Positions 49,515-57,540 of a DNA stretch of 64,000 nucleotides are shown piece after piece. Made by a program: the position numbers and the translations under genes. The notes below the pieces were generated by a model. That model searched no databases. It was not told where the DNA came from and saw only the letters and a list, made by a program, of their open reading frames with translations. Each line of letters starts with the position of its first letter. The first letter of the stretch is position 1. The stretch is from Clostridia bacterium (GTDB lineage Bacteria; Bacillota; Clostridia; Christensenellales; UBA1242): assembly GCA_017478185.1 (NCBI GenBank), contig JAFVEA010000003.1, positions 101,073 to 165,072 on the forward strand, given 5' to 3'.

Positions 49515-49640
49515 AGGGCGCGACGCGTTAAGAAAAGTTGCCGGTGGCAAGTTTTCAGCTAAAGCGGACAGCAAAAACATTTGCTGGCGGCCGGAGAGCG
49601 AAGCGGAGGGAACCCTTGGGTTCGAGTTCCTGAAATAAAA
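49515..49640. repeat. tRNA-associated repeat next to tRNA-Lys
   Basis: No gene. It holds the AAAAGTTGCC/GGCAAG-TTTT hairpin (about 49532-49557) also present twice at the tRNA-Leu locus, a GAAGCGAAG-like block (GAGAGCGAAGCGGAGGG) and an inverted copy of the tRNA-Lys T-arm (GGGTTCGAGT at 49618-49627). GC-rich relative to the surrounding DNA. Confidence 0.7.
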
Positions 49641-49656
49641 AAAGGCCATAAAGACC
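49637..49656 (-). terminator. Weak terminator of tRNA-Lys
   Basis: Minus strand GGTC, 5 nt loop, GGCC then T7; only a 4 bp stem including one G-U pair, but a good T-run. Confidence 0.55.
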
Positions 49657-49660
49657 ACAT

Positions 49661-49736
49661 TGGTGGGTCATCAGGGACTCGAACCCTGGACACCCTGATT
49701 AAGAGTCAGGTGCTCTACCAACTGAGCTAAGGACCC
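49661..49736 (-). tRNA. tRNA-Lys (anticodon CTT)
   Basis: 76 nt. Anticodon stem CTGAC.../...TCAG region encloses CTCTTAA, giving CTT. T-arm CAGGGTTCGAGTCCCTG and encoded CCA. The acceptor GGGTCCT/ATGACCC contains one C-U mismatch at the 6:67 position. It decodes AAG. Confidence 0.95.
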
Positions 49737-49755
49737 ATATTAAAATTATAAAAGT

Positions 49756-49784
49756 ATTATATCATAAACAAATAAATTTAGCAA
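49756..49784 (-). promoter_or_regulatory. Promoter of tRNA-Lys
   Basis: -35 TTGCTA, 17 bp spacer, -10 TATAAT, ending about 19 nt before the tRNA. Confidence 0.83.
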
Positions 49785-49872
49785 GAGAAAAATAAAAAAT
49801 AATAAAATTTTATTTTATAAATAATTTTTCTTAATTGATTTTTTAATTAGTTATAAAAAAGAATAATATATG

Positions 49873-49899
49873 GTGATTTTTTTGGAAAAATCACTATTT
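49873..49899 (+). terminator. Orphan terminator-like hairpin
   Basis: GTGATTTTT, 4 nt loop, AAAAATCAC, then TATTTTTG on the plus strand. No gene or tRNA ends before it on this strand, so it may close an unseen small RNA. Confidence 0.4.
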
Positions 49900-49931
49900 T
49901 TGTCTAATGCAAAATTTGTTTAAAAACTTTC

Positions 49932-49960
49932 TTTACAAAGCAAATTTTTGTTGCTAAAAT
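49932..49960 (+). promoter_or_regulatory. Promoter of the minD operon
   Basis: -35 TTTACA, 17 bp spacer, -10 TAAAAT, 22 nt before the ATG at 49983. Confidence 0.75.
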
Positions 49961-49982
49961 GTTGCAAAAAGAAGGACTGATT

Positions 49983-50774
49983 ATGGCAAGAAAAATAGTT
50001 ATAACAAGTGGTAAAGGTGGGGTTGGAAAAACAACAATTTGCACAGGGCTGGGATTTAGTTTGGCAAAAATGGGCTATAGCGTTTTGCTTGTTGATGGCG
50101 ATATTGGTTTAAACAATTTGGATATTTTAACAGGAACTTATGACAAAATAACTTATGATATTTTTGATGTTATAAGTGGAAAGTGCAGAATAAATCAAGC
50201 AATTGTAAGGCATAATTTTTATAAAACTTTGTTTGTTTTGCCAAGTGTTAAAGCGTGTTTTTCCGAAAATGTGAAAATAAAAGATTTTTATGATTCTGTT
50301 ATTTGTTTAAACAATGATTTTGACTTTATTTTAATAGATTCTCCAGCGGGTGTTGAATTTGGCTTTGAAAGGGCTGTTTGTGTGGCTGATGAAGTTGTTT
50401 TGGCAACAACTCCACACATAACTTCAATAAAAAACACAGATAGAGTCAGTTCTTTTTTAAATGGAAAATATTTTAATAAAATGAGTGTTGTCATAAACAA
50501 AATAAGAGGTGATTTGGTTTTAAAAAAAGAAATGCTGAGTGTGAGCGAAATTTCAAAAGCTTTGTCAATTCCAATTTTGGGCATTGTTCCAGAATTTGAT
50601 GAAATCTCAGTTTCTGCAAGCATAAATGGAGCTTTAAATTTGAGCGACAAAGTTTTTAAGGCATTTGATATTTTGGCTCAAAATATTTGTTTTGGAAAAA
50701 ACTGTTTATATGATTATAAAAAACAGCATATAGGATTGTTTAAAAAAATATTAAATTCAATAAAAAGGAGCTAA
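49983..50774 (+). CDS. minD: Septum-site determining ATPase MinD
   Basis: 263 residues from the ATG at 49983 (AGAAGGA upstream). Deviant Walker A SGKGGVGKTT at 9-18, LLVDGDIGLNNLDIL switch region, and FILIDSPAGVEFGF with Walker B. The C-terminal HIGLFKKILNSIKRS is the amphipathic membrane-targeting helix of MinD. It binds the membrane with ATP and positions the division site. A MinE-like gene follows 4 bp later; no MinC gene is present in the window. Confidence 0.93.
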   Translation: MARKIVITSGKGGVGKTTICTGLGFSLAKMGYSVLLVDGDIGLNNLDILTGTYDKITYDIFDVISGKCRINQAIVRHNFYKTLFVLPSVKACFSENVKIKDFYDSVICLNNDFDFILIDSPAGVEFGFERAVCVADEVVLATTPHITSIKNTDRVSSFLNGKYFNKMSVVINKIRGDLVLKKEMLSVSEISKALSIPILGIVPEFDEISVSASINGALNLSDKVFKAFDILAQNICFGKNCLYDYKKQHIGLFKKILNSIKRS

Positions 50775-50778
50775 AATT

Positions 50779-51015
50779 ATGAGTTTAACAAAACGCTTAA
50801 AAAGTGTTTTAGTAGGCGGAAAAGAGTTTTATAAAAAAGATTTGAATGAAATTTTAAAAAGTGAAGTGTTTAAATGCGCTAGTGAATATTTAGAAATTTA
50901 TCAAGATAATATTAAAACAAATTTAGAAATAAATGAAAATGGGGAATATGTTTTTAGGTGTAAAATTTGTGCAAAACGATTAAAACTTGTGGGGTTGTTG
51001 CCAAGTGAAGATTAA
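50779..51015 (+). CDS. MinE-like cell-division topological factor
   Basis: 78 residues, ATG with AAAGGAG. The N-terminus MSLTKRLKSVLVG could be an amphipathic membrane helix, as in MinE. The core EILKSEVFKCASEYLEIYQDNIKTNLEINENG aligns by eye with the MinE stretch around LKKDILEVISKYVEID-PDDVKVQLE. The C-terminal strand reads YVFRCKICAKRLKLVG, with a Cys-x2-Cys not expected in MinE. MinE stimulates MinD ATPase and drives its release. The call rests on its place after minD and this pattern. It overlaps the next gene by 11 nt. Confidence 0.6.
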   Translation: MSLTKRLKSVLVGGKEFYKKDLNEILKSEVFKCASEYLEIYQDNIKTNLEINENGEYVFRCKICAKRLKLVGLLPSED

Positions 51016-51865
51016 AAAATATAATAACTTAAAATTTAAAATTCATCCCCTTTTTGTTTTGTTTTTGTTTGTTTTTGTTTTTCAAGGCTTGTTTGATGTT
51101 TTGGTTGCTTATCTTTTGGTTTTGCTGCTGCATGAATATGCCCATTTTTTGGTGGCAAACAAAATGGGTTATCACCTAAACACTTTTAATCTTATGCCTC
51201 ATGGCATAAGTTTGAGTGGAAAAAACATATTGTTTTCATATAAAGATGAAATAATAATAGCTTTAGCGGGGCCTTTTGTTAATATAATTTTGGCAATTTT
51301 TGGATTTGCTTTGTGGTGGATTTTTCCTGAGAGTTATATCTACACAAAATTGTTTGTTTTTGCCAATTTGTTTACGGGGCTTATAAATTTTTTGCCAGTT
51401 TTTCCTATGGATGGGGGCAGGGTTATGCTTGCTATTTTAAGCAAAAAGCATCCTAGAAACAAAGCTCTAAAAATAACAACTTATGCTGGAATAATAACAT
51501 CTTTTTTGCTGATTTTGGGCTTTGTTGTTTCAACTTTTTTTAGTGTTAATTTCACTCTCTTAACGCTAGGAGTATTTTGCTTTTTTACAGCTTCATTTCA
51601 AGATAAAACTTCCGTTTATGAAAGGTCTAATTTTTTGGATAACAAAAACTTGAGCTTAAATCAAGGGCTAATCATAAGAGAGCTTGCAGTTAGTGAAAAC
51701 ACAACACTATATAAAATTGTGTCGCAAATAAGACAAGATAGCATAACAAATTTTAGAGTTATAGACAAAAATTTAAAAACTTTGGGGATTATTGAAGAAA
51801 AGCAAATAAACAAGCTTATTCAAATCTATCCAGCAACAACCACTTTAAAAACAATTTTAACTTAA
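51005..51865 (+). CDS. Site-2 protease family protein (SpoIVFB-like)
   Basis: 286 residues from the GTG at 51005, overlapping the previous stop; no strong ribosome site, so translational coupling is likely. The zinc motif HEYAH is at 43-47 and the third ligand is in NFLPVFPMDGGR. Five to six membrane spans surround them. A C-terminal CBS-type domain follows (SLNQGLIIRELAVSENTTLYKIV, FRVIDKNLKTLGIIEE). SpoIVFB-type proteases activate pro-sigmaK inside the membrane in spore formers. minD followed by this gene recalls the Bacillus minCD-spoIVFAB order, but sporulation cannot be concluded. Confidence 0.87.
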   Translation: MKIKKYNNLKFKIHPLFVLFLFVFVFQGLFDVLVAYLLVLLLHEYAHFLVANKMGYHLNTFNLMPHGISLSGKNILFSYKDEIIIALAGPFVNIILAIFGFALWWIFPESYIYTKLFVFANLFTGLINFLPVFPMDGGRVMLAILSKKHPRNKALKITTYAGIITSFLLILGFVVSTFFSVNFTLLTLGVFCFFTASFQDKTSVYERSNFLDNKNLSLNQGLIIRELAVSENTTLYKIVSQIRQDSITNFRVIDKNLKTLGIIEEKQINKLIQIYPATTTLKTILT

Positions 51866-51879
51866 AAGCCTTAATTTAA

Positions 51880-51908
51880 TTGTGTAATCCTTAATTTTAT
51901 GTTAAAAT
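51880..51908 (+). promoter_or_regulatory. Promoter of the DUF4132-like gene
   Basis: -35 TTGTGT, 17 bp spacer, -10 TAAAAT, 21 nt before the ATG. Confidence 0.7.
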
Positions 51909-51929
51909 AAATGAAGTTGAGGATATATT

Positions 51930-54191
51930 ATGAAACAATTATTTAATTTTTATTATTCAATTTTAAAAGCTCAAAATTTTAGTGAGCAAGAGGCAAATAA
52001 TGCTGCTTCGTTTTTTGTTTCAAACGAGAAAAAAATGCCACAAGATTTTTTTTGTGAGAAAGAGATAAAATTTAATGTTCGTGACCTTGTTTATTTGGGT
52101 GAACGCCTGCCAACTCTAAATTGTGAGTGCACACACAATTTTTTAAGCTATTTGATTTTTAAAAACAGATATGATGAAATCATAACATTTTTAAGTAAAA
52201 TTTTTGTTGTGCACATTGATAAATTTTGTTATGTTACCGAGGATGTTTCAAGGCTGACCAACTTAGAGCGAACTTTTGACCGCTTTGTGGAATGCTCATT
52301 GTGGGCAGATATTCCATTTTTTGAATGGCAAGATGCTTTTTTTGTTGCGCTTTCGGCAAACACTGGCGCTCTTAGCAATTGGAAAAGGCCAGCCAGAAGT
52401 TATTTAAAAAATATGGCAAAAAAAGATGGTGATGCTTTTTATGATTTTGCATTTAAAAACTTTTCAAAATATGGAATGACAATTTTTTCAGTTTTGTTTG
52501 AAGAAAGTGTTTCATCAGCTATTCCAAAACTTTTAAATTATTGGCTTTATAACGAGTTTGAAGAAAAAAGGCAAGTAAAGAATATTTTAAAACAACATTT
52601 TGAAGATGTTTATTCTTATGTTGAAGAATTAAAAAAAGAGTCTAAAATAAAAGACAATGATTTTGTTAATGTTTTGCTAATTTATGTTCATATTCCAAAA
52701 GTTGTTAAACTTCTTTCTGAAATTTATGAAAAACAAAAAGATAAAGAAATAAAAAAACTTATCATCGAAAATGCTCCAATAAAACCAGAAAACAAAAGCT
52801 TAACTATTTCTCAATTAAAAAAGAACAGTTCAAAATTTTCGCCAAACTTTGAAATTTTGGGGCAACATATTTCAAAATATCCAAAACTTTGTTATCAAAA
52901 TGAAGAAGATGTTTCTTTTGAGGCTGTGAACTATTTTGTTTCTTGTTACAAAGATTTATGTTCGCCAAAAGCGATGAATGAAACAAGTGGTTTTAAAAAG
53001 CTTTTCACCGAAAATTCACTTGATGATTTTTGCTATGCTTTGGCTCAAAATTTAACTAAGTGTGATGATGAGTTTTTATATCCTCTAATTGCTCAAAACG
53101 GGAGCATTCTTTGTGCTAAAAAAATAATTGAAATTTTTGCCAAGTTAAGTTCACCAAAAAAATATAAATTGTTTGTAAAATTGTTTATTTTTGCTAGAAA
53201 AGAAGATGCTTTAAAACTTTTTAACAGTCTTGACAAAAACAAAAAAGAAGAAAAAATTGTTTTGGATGCTCTTTTGCAAGGGATTATTGAGTCAAATGAA
53301 TACGAAAACAGTGTTGTTGAAAATTTGAGAGATAAAATGATTCCAGATTTCAACATTTTGGGTGATGAAATAAAAGTTGGTGACAGCATTTTAAAAATTA
53401 TGCCTGATTGGTCGGTTTCTGTTTTGGGAGAAGAAAATTTAACAAAAGAAGTTCAAATAGAAAAGAAAAGATTAGAGCGAGAAATAGAAAGGCAATCAAA
53501 AAGGCTAGAGAGTGCTTTTCATAGTGGAAGAATGTGGAATAAAGTTGATTGGCAAAAGTATATTTTTGAAAACAAGCTTATGCACTGTTTTGCAGAAACT
53601 TTGTTGTGGGGAAGATATAGTGAAGGCAATTTAATATCAGTTTTTAAAATAAAAGACCAACAAATAACAAATATCGCCTCAATAAGTGGTTTAACAAATG
53701 ATTATGTGATAGGAATTTTTCATCCTGTTGAATTTAAAGAACTTGATTGGCATTATAATTTTGATTCAAAAAAAGCGCCTTTTAATCAGCTTGATGTTGG
53801 AGTTCACATTTTGGCAGATTATAATATTCATTCTTCTGTGGTGTCTAGATTTAATGGTTTTATGGTTAACAGCAAAACATTTTTTGAGAGAATGAAAAAC
53901 TTGGGGTGGAATTTTGGAGTTATGTCTGTTGATAAAAGAGTTCAAGATATGATAAAACAGAAAAAAGATTTAAAAGTTTTGGCAAATATTAATTTTAGCT
54001 CAACCCCATTATCTATGGAACAAGAAAACACAATTATGCTTGGAGAATTGAGGTTTTATGACATAAACGAAGTTTTGCAAACAGGGAACAACTTTATTTT
54101 GAGCAAAACAAAATCAAAAGAACTTTCAACACTAAATCCAAGATATTTTTCTGATATTATTTATGAAATAACAATGGCATGTAAAAAATAG
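51930..54191 (+). CDS. Large helical protein with DUF4132 (MolR-like) C-terminus
   Basis: 753 residues, ATG with GAGGAT upstream. The first 500 residues are HEAT-like helical repeats (FFEWQDAFFVALSANTGALSNW, KYKLFVKLFIFARKEDALKLFNSL). The C-terminal 240 residues match DUF4132: KRLEREIERQSKRLESAFHSGRMWNKVDW (read in parts), LMHCFAETLLWGRY, IGIFHPVEFKELDWHYNF, FNQLDVGVHILAD. These proteins (E. coli MolR/YehI type) have no proven function. No signal peptide. Single-gene unit, upstream of a membrane-protein gene. Confidence 0.72.
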   Translation: MKQLFNFYYSILKAQNFSEQEANNAASFFVSNEKKMPQDFFCEKEIKFNVRDLVYLGERLPTLNCECTHNFLSYLIFKNRYDEIITFLSKIFVVHIDKFCYVTEDVSRLTNLERTFDRFVECSLWADIPFFEWQDAFFVALSANTGALSNWKRPARSYLKNMAKKDGDAFYDFAFKNFSKYGMTIFSVLFEESVSSAIPKLLNYWLYNEFEEKRQVKNILKQHFEDVYSYVEELKKESKIKDNDFVNVLLIYVHIPKVVKLLSEIYEKQKDKEIKKLIIENAPIKPENKSLTISQLKKNSSKFSPNFEILGQHISKYPKLCYQNEEDVSFEAVNYFVSCYKDLCSPKAMNETSGFKKLFTENSLDDFCYALAQNLTKCDDEFLYPLIAQNGSILCAKKIIEIFAKLSSPKKYKLFVKLFIFARKEDALKLFNSLDKNKKEEKIVLDALLQGIIESNEYENSVVENLRDKMIPDFNILGDEIKVGDSILKIMPDWSVSVLGEENLTKEVQIEKKRLEREIERQSKRLESAFHSGRMWNKVDWQKYIFENKLMHCFAETLLWGRYSEGNLISVFKIKDQQITNIASISGLTNDYVIGIFHPVEFKELDWHYNFDSKKAPFNQLDVGVHILADYNIHSSVVSRFNGFMVNSKTFFERMKNLGWNFGVMSVDKRVQDMIKQKKDLKVLANINFSSTPLSMEQENTIMLGELRFYDINEVLQTGNNFILSKTKSKELSTLNPRYFSDIIYEITMACKK

Positions 54192-54195
54192 GGTA

Positions 54196-54224
54196 TTGAT
54201 TTTTTGATTTTTGTGTGATATAAT
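54196..54224 (+). promoter_or_regulatory. Promoter
   Basis: -35 TTGATT, 17 bp spacer, -10 TATAAT, 27 nt before the ATG at 54252. The box and spacer are similar to those at 10832-10860. Confidence 0.85.
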
Positions 54225-54251
54225 TTCTCCTAAGTTAAGGAGTGAATAAAA

Positions 54252-55244
54252 ATGCCTGAAGGAACAGAAAGAAGACAAAGACTTAAAAACTTCTTTGAAA
54301 GAATTAGAAACGCTGAATCAGTTGACAATTTTTTGGCAAGAGTTAGAAGAGCTAAAAATATAGAACCAATTGAAGAAACTGATTTGATAGCAGTTGATGA
54401 GCAAAGAGAAGATAAAGACAAAAAAGCAAAACGAAGAGGCCTTGGGTGGCTTATAGCTTTGGGAGTTTTGGCTGCAGCGGCAACAATAACTTTTCCTGCC
54501 GTTTTTATCTTTGCAACAAAATTTGCAACCCTTCCGCTAATTGGACTTTTGATTGGAACTGCTGCTATCGGGCTTGATGTGGGCTTTTTTGCATCAATTA
54601 GGCTAAGCCGACGAAGAAGAAAAGAAAGAAAGGCGATAAAAGCTTTTGCAAAATGTGTTACAAGTGAAAAATCAAGAAATCTTGTTAAAGACAATAAATT
54701 TTTGATTGATAGATATATAGAACAAAACAGCTCAAATTTAACTGAAGAACAAACAAATGAAAACAGACGCAAATTTGAAACATCAAATGATTTTGTTGAG
54801 TATGATGGAAACGCATGCGAGGAATCAGATAGAGCAAGATTAAGCACGGCAAGAACAAATGCTGTGAGAGATTTAACTCGTGACGAAAGGCTGTTATTAT
54901 TGAAGTGTGCTAGAGTTAAAGAAGATGAGGTTAAAAACAAAAGTGGAGATGGTTACATACGCTTTGAAAAACCTTATGTCATAAACAGCATAACATTTAA
55001 AAATGGTGAAAACACTGAAACAATCGACTTAAAAGGTTATAAAATTTATTCTTATCAAGGCTTAAAAATGTATGAAAAATTGCTTAGTGAGTTGTGTTCA
55101 ACAAGTTCAAACGATAGCAACAAGATAGAAGCAACGCTTAACTATGAAGACCAAGGAGTGAACAGAAAAGAATCAAGGAAATATGCTAAGTTAAATGAAG
55201 ATAAAGTCCAAAAAGCTGAACAAGCGCTTGCAAGAAGTATATAA
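54252..55244 (+). CDS. Membrane protein with basic N-terminus, unknown function
   Basis: 330 residues, ATG with AAGGAG about 9 nt upstream. A basic, Arg-rich start (ERRQRLKNFFERIR...FLARVRRAKN) leads to two adjacent membrane spans at about 65-115 (LGWLIALGVLAAAATITFPAVFIF; LPLIGLLIGTAAIGLDVGFF). A long cytosolic part follows, with LVKDNKFLIDRYIEQNSSN, an acidic middle and FEKPYVINSITFKNGENTETIDLKGYKI (in parts). The family is unrecognised. Single gene with strong terminator. Confidence 0.72.
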   Translation: MPEGTERRQRLKNFFERIRNAESVDNFLARVRRAKNIEPIEETDLIAVDEQREDKDKKAKRRGLGWLIALGVLAAAATITFPAVFIFATKFATLPLIGLLIGTAAIGLDVGFFASIRLSRRRRKERKAIKAFAKCVTSEKSRNLVKDNKFLIDRYIEQNSSNLTEEQTNENRRKFETSNDFVEYDGNACEESDRARLSTARTNAVRDLTRDERLLLLKCARVKEDEVKNKSGDGYIRFEKPYVINSITFKNGENTETIDLKGYKIYSYQGLKMYEKLLSELCSTSSNDSNKIEATLNYEDQGVNRKESRKYAKLNEDKVQKAEQALARSI

Positions 55245-55250
55245 TAAAAC

Positions 55251-55283
55251 AAAAAAAGCATTCCATTTTTGGAATGCTTTTTT
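55251..55283 (+). terminator. Intrinsic terminator
   Basis: AAAAAAGCATTCC, short loop, GGAATGCTTTTTT. Confidence 0.92.
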
Positions 55284-55445
55284 ATGCTCAAAAACGCTTT
55301 AATTTTATTTCTATAATAAATTTATCTTAAAACAGAAATTAAGCCAAAATATGGCAAATTTTAGCTGTAAAAAGGGTGGTTTATCAAAAAATTTGGATTG
55401 ATATATAAAAGCTTTTGTGATTGACAAATTAAAAATAAATTTTGT

Positions 55446-55474
55446 TTGACAAACAAAAAATATAAGTATATAAT
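55446..55474 (+). promoter_or_regulatory. Consensus promoter of the OFA transporter gene
   Basis: Perfect TTGACA, 17 bp spacer, perfect TATAAT. The transcript leader is about 75 nt. The 160 bp before it (55284-55445) hold nothing recognisable. Confidence 0.9.
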
Positions 55475-55553
55475 AAGCCAGTATGCATAATTTTATATTT
55501 ATATAATTTTTTTAAACTTTTTATTTTTAATTAGCAAAGGAAGGTTTAATTTT

Positions 55554-56894
55554 ATGGAAGCAGAAGCACAAAAAGAAGTTGTGGCAAACAAAGAACCAAA
55601 ACAAAAGAAAAGTTGGTTAAACAACAAATGGATGAGGGCAGCAATTCCGGCACTTCTTATTCATTGCAGTATTGGAACAGTTTATTGCTGGTCCACTTTT
55701 AAAAATGAGATATCAAGTTATGTTGGATGCAGCACAGGTGGTGTTGAGTGGGCGTTTAGCTTAGCTATATTTTTCTTGGGGATGAGTGCGGCTTTTTGTG
55801 GAAATTTGGTTGAGCGTAACATCAAACTATCTTCTCTTATATCAACAATATTTTTTACTGTTGGAATGCTTGGAACTGGGTTATTTATATACCTAAAAAG
55901 TCTTGTGGGCATACTTGTTTGTTATGGTGTGATTTTGGGCATAGGGCTTGGAATTGGTTATTTAACTCCAGTTAAAACAATAATGCTTTGGTTTAAAGAG
56001 CATAAAGGGCTGGCAACAGGAATTGCCGTTGCTGGGTTTGGAGCAGCAAAAATTATTGGTTCACCACTTATGCAAGCTCTTATGGATGCTTTTGGAGATA
56101 AGGGCGTTTATATGATGTTTTTTATCTTGGCTGGAGTTTATTTTGTTTTGATGATGATGGGGCATTTCTTAATCAAAAAGCCAGATGATTGGGTTGAGCC
56201 AATAGAACCAAAATCAGAACATCCAGTTAAAGATTTCTTTAAAAGATTTTCTATATTTAAAAACCCAACTTTTGTTGGAGTTTGGTTAATATTTTATATA
56301 AACATAACTTGTGGGCTTGCAATTATATCTCAAGAAAAACAACTTTTTGTAAGCATTGGAGCAAGTGCAACAGTTGCAGGGCTTTTAAGTTCGTTAACCG
56401 CTTTGTTTAATGCAGGTGGGCGAATTGGGTTTGCAACCTGGGGCGATTATATGAAAAATAGGAACTCTATTTATAAAATAATTTTTGTTATGTCTATTGT
56501 TTCAACGCTCTTAGTTGCAGTTTTGATAAGCGGTGTTGGTGTTGATGCTGGAATTATTATTGCAATTATTGTTGTTTTGATGGCTTGTTTAATAAATGCT
56601 GGATATGGTGGAGGCTTTAGCAACTTGCCAACACTTTTGTCTGACAACTTTGGTATGCAAAAAATAAGTAGCATTCACGGAATTTGTTTGTCTGCATGGG
56701 CTTTTGCTGGACTTAGTGGAAACCAAATGGCAACAGCCATAAGAAATGCGGGCTGTGGCTATGACGTTGTGTTGTATGTTACGGCAGGGCTGTTTGTGAT
56801 TGCTCTTTTAATTGATTTGTTTATGGTTAAAAGCAAGCCAAGGGCTGTTTATGGCCAAAAAGAAGAAACAATAAAAACAAAAAAAGAAGATTAA
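55554..56894 (+). CDS. MFS transporter, OFA (oxalate/formate antiporter) family
   Basis: 446 residues, ATG with AAAGGAAGG upstream. Twelve hydrophobic segments with a charged central loop (KKPDDWVEPIEPKSEHP). OFA-type signatures: N-terminal IPALLIHCSIGTVYCWSTFKNEIS, GIGLGIGYLTPVKTIMLWFKEHKGLATGIAVAGFGAAK (read in parts) and WAFAGLSGNQMA. The family exchanges small carboxylates such as oxalate, formate or related acids; the substrate is not readable. Terminator overlaps the stop codon. Confidence 0.9.
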   Translation: MEAEAQKEVVANKEPKQKKSWLNNKWMRAAIPALLIHCSIGTVYCWSTFKNEISSYVGCSTGGVEWAFSLAIFFLGMSAAFCGNLVERNIKLSSLISTIFFTVGMLGTGLFIYLKSLVGILVCYGVILGIGLGIGYLTPVKTIMLWFKEHKGLATGIAVAGFGAAKIIGSPLMQALMDAFGDKGVYMMFFILAGVYFVLMMMGHFLIKKPDDWVEPIEPKSEHPVKDFFKRFSIFKNPTFVGVWLIFYINITCGLAIISQEKQLFVSIGASATVAGLLSSLTALFNAGGRIGFATWGDYMKNRNSIYKIIFVMSIVSTLLVAVLISGVGVDAGIIIAIIVVLMACLINAGYGGGFSNLPTLLSDNFGMQKISSIHGICLSAWAFAGLSGNQMATAIRNAGCGYDVVLYVTAGLFVIALLIDLFMVKSKPRAVYGQKEETIKTKKED

Positions 56895-56909
56895 AAATCT
56901 TCTTTTTTT
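56879..56909. terminator. Bidirectional terminator overlapping the transporter stop
   Basis: AAAAAGAAGAT, 5 nt loop containing the TAA stop, ATCTTCTTTTTTT; faces the converging gene at 56922. Confidence 0.88.
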
Positions 56910-56921
56910 GTTTGGAATTTA

Positions 56922-57287
56922 TTAAAATACTCCAACGTTAAACAAAATATAGAATGTTAGCATGTAAGCTGCGCCAATTAATTCTAAAATTGCACCAAGC
57001 AAAACGCCTCCACTTCTTCTGCCAGAATTGTATTGAAAAAAGTAAAACAAACTTGTCCAGAAAAATGCAACAAAACCAATAGCAAACAATGAGCTAAAGT
57101 GTCCTAAAGAACCTTCAACAATCATCAAAACGATTGCTGCAAGTCCGGCAAGGAGCAATGCAATCAAAGCGTGTTTGTGGATTTTGTTTTCATATTCCTT
57201 TTCTTGTTCTTTTTCTGCATTTTGTTCAATCTTTCTTATTTCAATTCTTTTTGTTGTTTTTGTTTTTGTTTCTTCTGTTTTCATCAT
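56922..57287 (-). CDS. Small membrane protein with charged N-terminus
   Basis: 121 residues; two consecutive ATGs, with AAGGAG 5 or 8 nt before. The first 40 residues are charged (KTEETKTKTTKRIEIRKIEQNAEKEQEKEYEN). Three membrane spans follow (ALIALLLAGLAAIVLMIV; FAIGFVAFFWTSLFYFF; GVLLGAILELIGAAYMLTFYILF). Family unrecognised. Confidence 0.7.
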   Translation of the reverse strand: MMKTEETKTKTTKRIEIRKIEQNAEKEQEKEYENKIHKHALIALLLAGLAAIVLMIVEGSLGHFSSLFAIGFVAFFWTSLFYFFQYNSGRRSGGVLLGAILELIGAAYMLTFYILFNVGVF

Positions 57288-57333
57288 AATAACTCCTTCT
57301 ACATCTTTTTAAAGATTAGTTTGTTATATATAT

Positions 57334-57361
57334 ATTATATACTAAAATAAAAAAATGTCAA
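57334..57361 (-). promoter_or_regulatory. Promoter of the small membrane protein gene
   Basis: -35 TTGACA, 16 bp spacer, -10 TATAAT on the minus strand. Confidence 0.78.
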
Positions 57362-57505
57362 GATTGATTTAAATATTTTTTTATATTTTGTATCAAATTT
57401 TATAATTTTTTGGCTCAAAAAGGGGTTGTAAGCCAAAATGTTGTTGTTTAAATTTTAAAAATTTTGTTTTAACTTTTTTTATTTTTTTTGTTATCATCAA
57501 ATTTG

Positions 57506-57534
57506 TTGACAATTTTTTGTTTAATTTATATAAT
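57506..57534 (+). promoter_or_regulatory. Leaderless consensus promoter of the lipid kinase gene
   Basis: Perfect TTGACA, 17 bp spacer, perfect TATAAT, then exactly 6 T to the ATG at 57541. The predicted first transcribed base is the A of the start codon. No Shine-Dalgarno exists. Confidence 0.88.
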
Positions 57535-57540
57535 TTTTTT

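Noticed and set aside
50987..51004. Upstream TTG start for the S2P gene
   Set aside because: It would deepen the overlap with the MinE-like gene; the GTG at 51005 gives the usual N-terminus.
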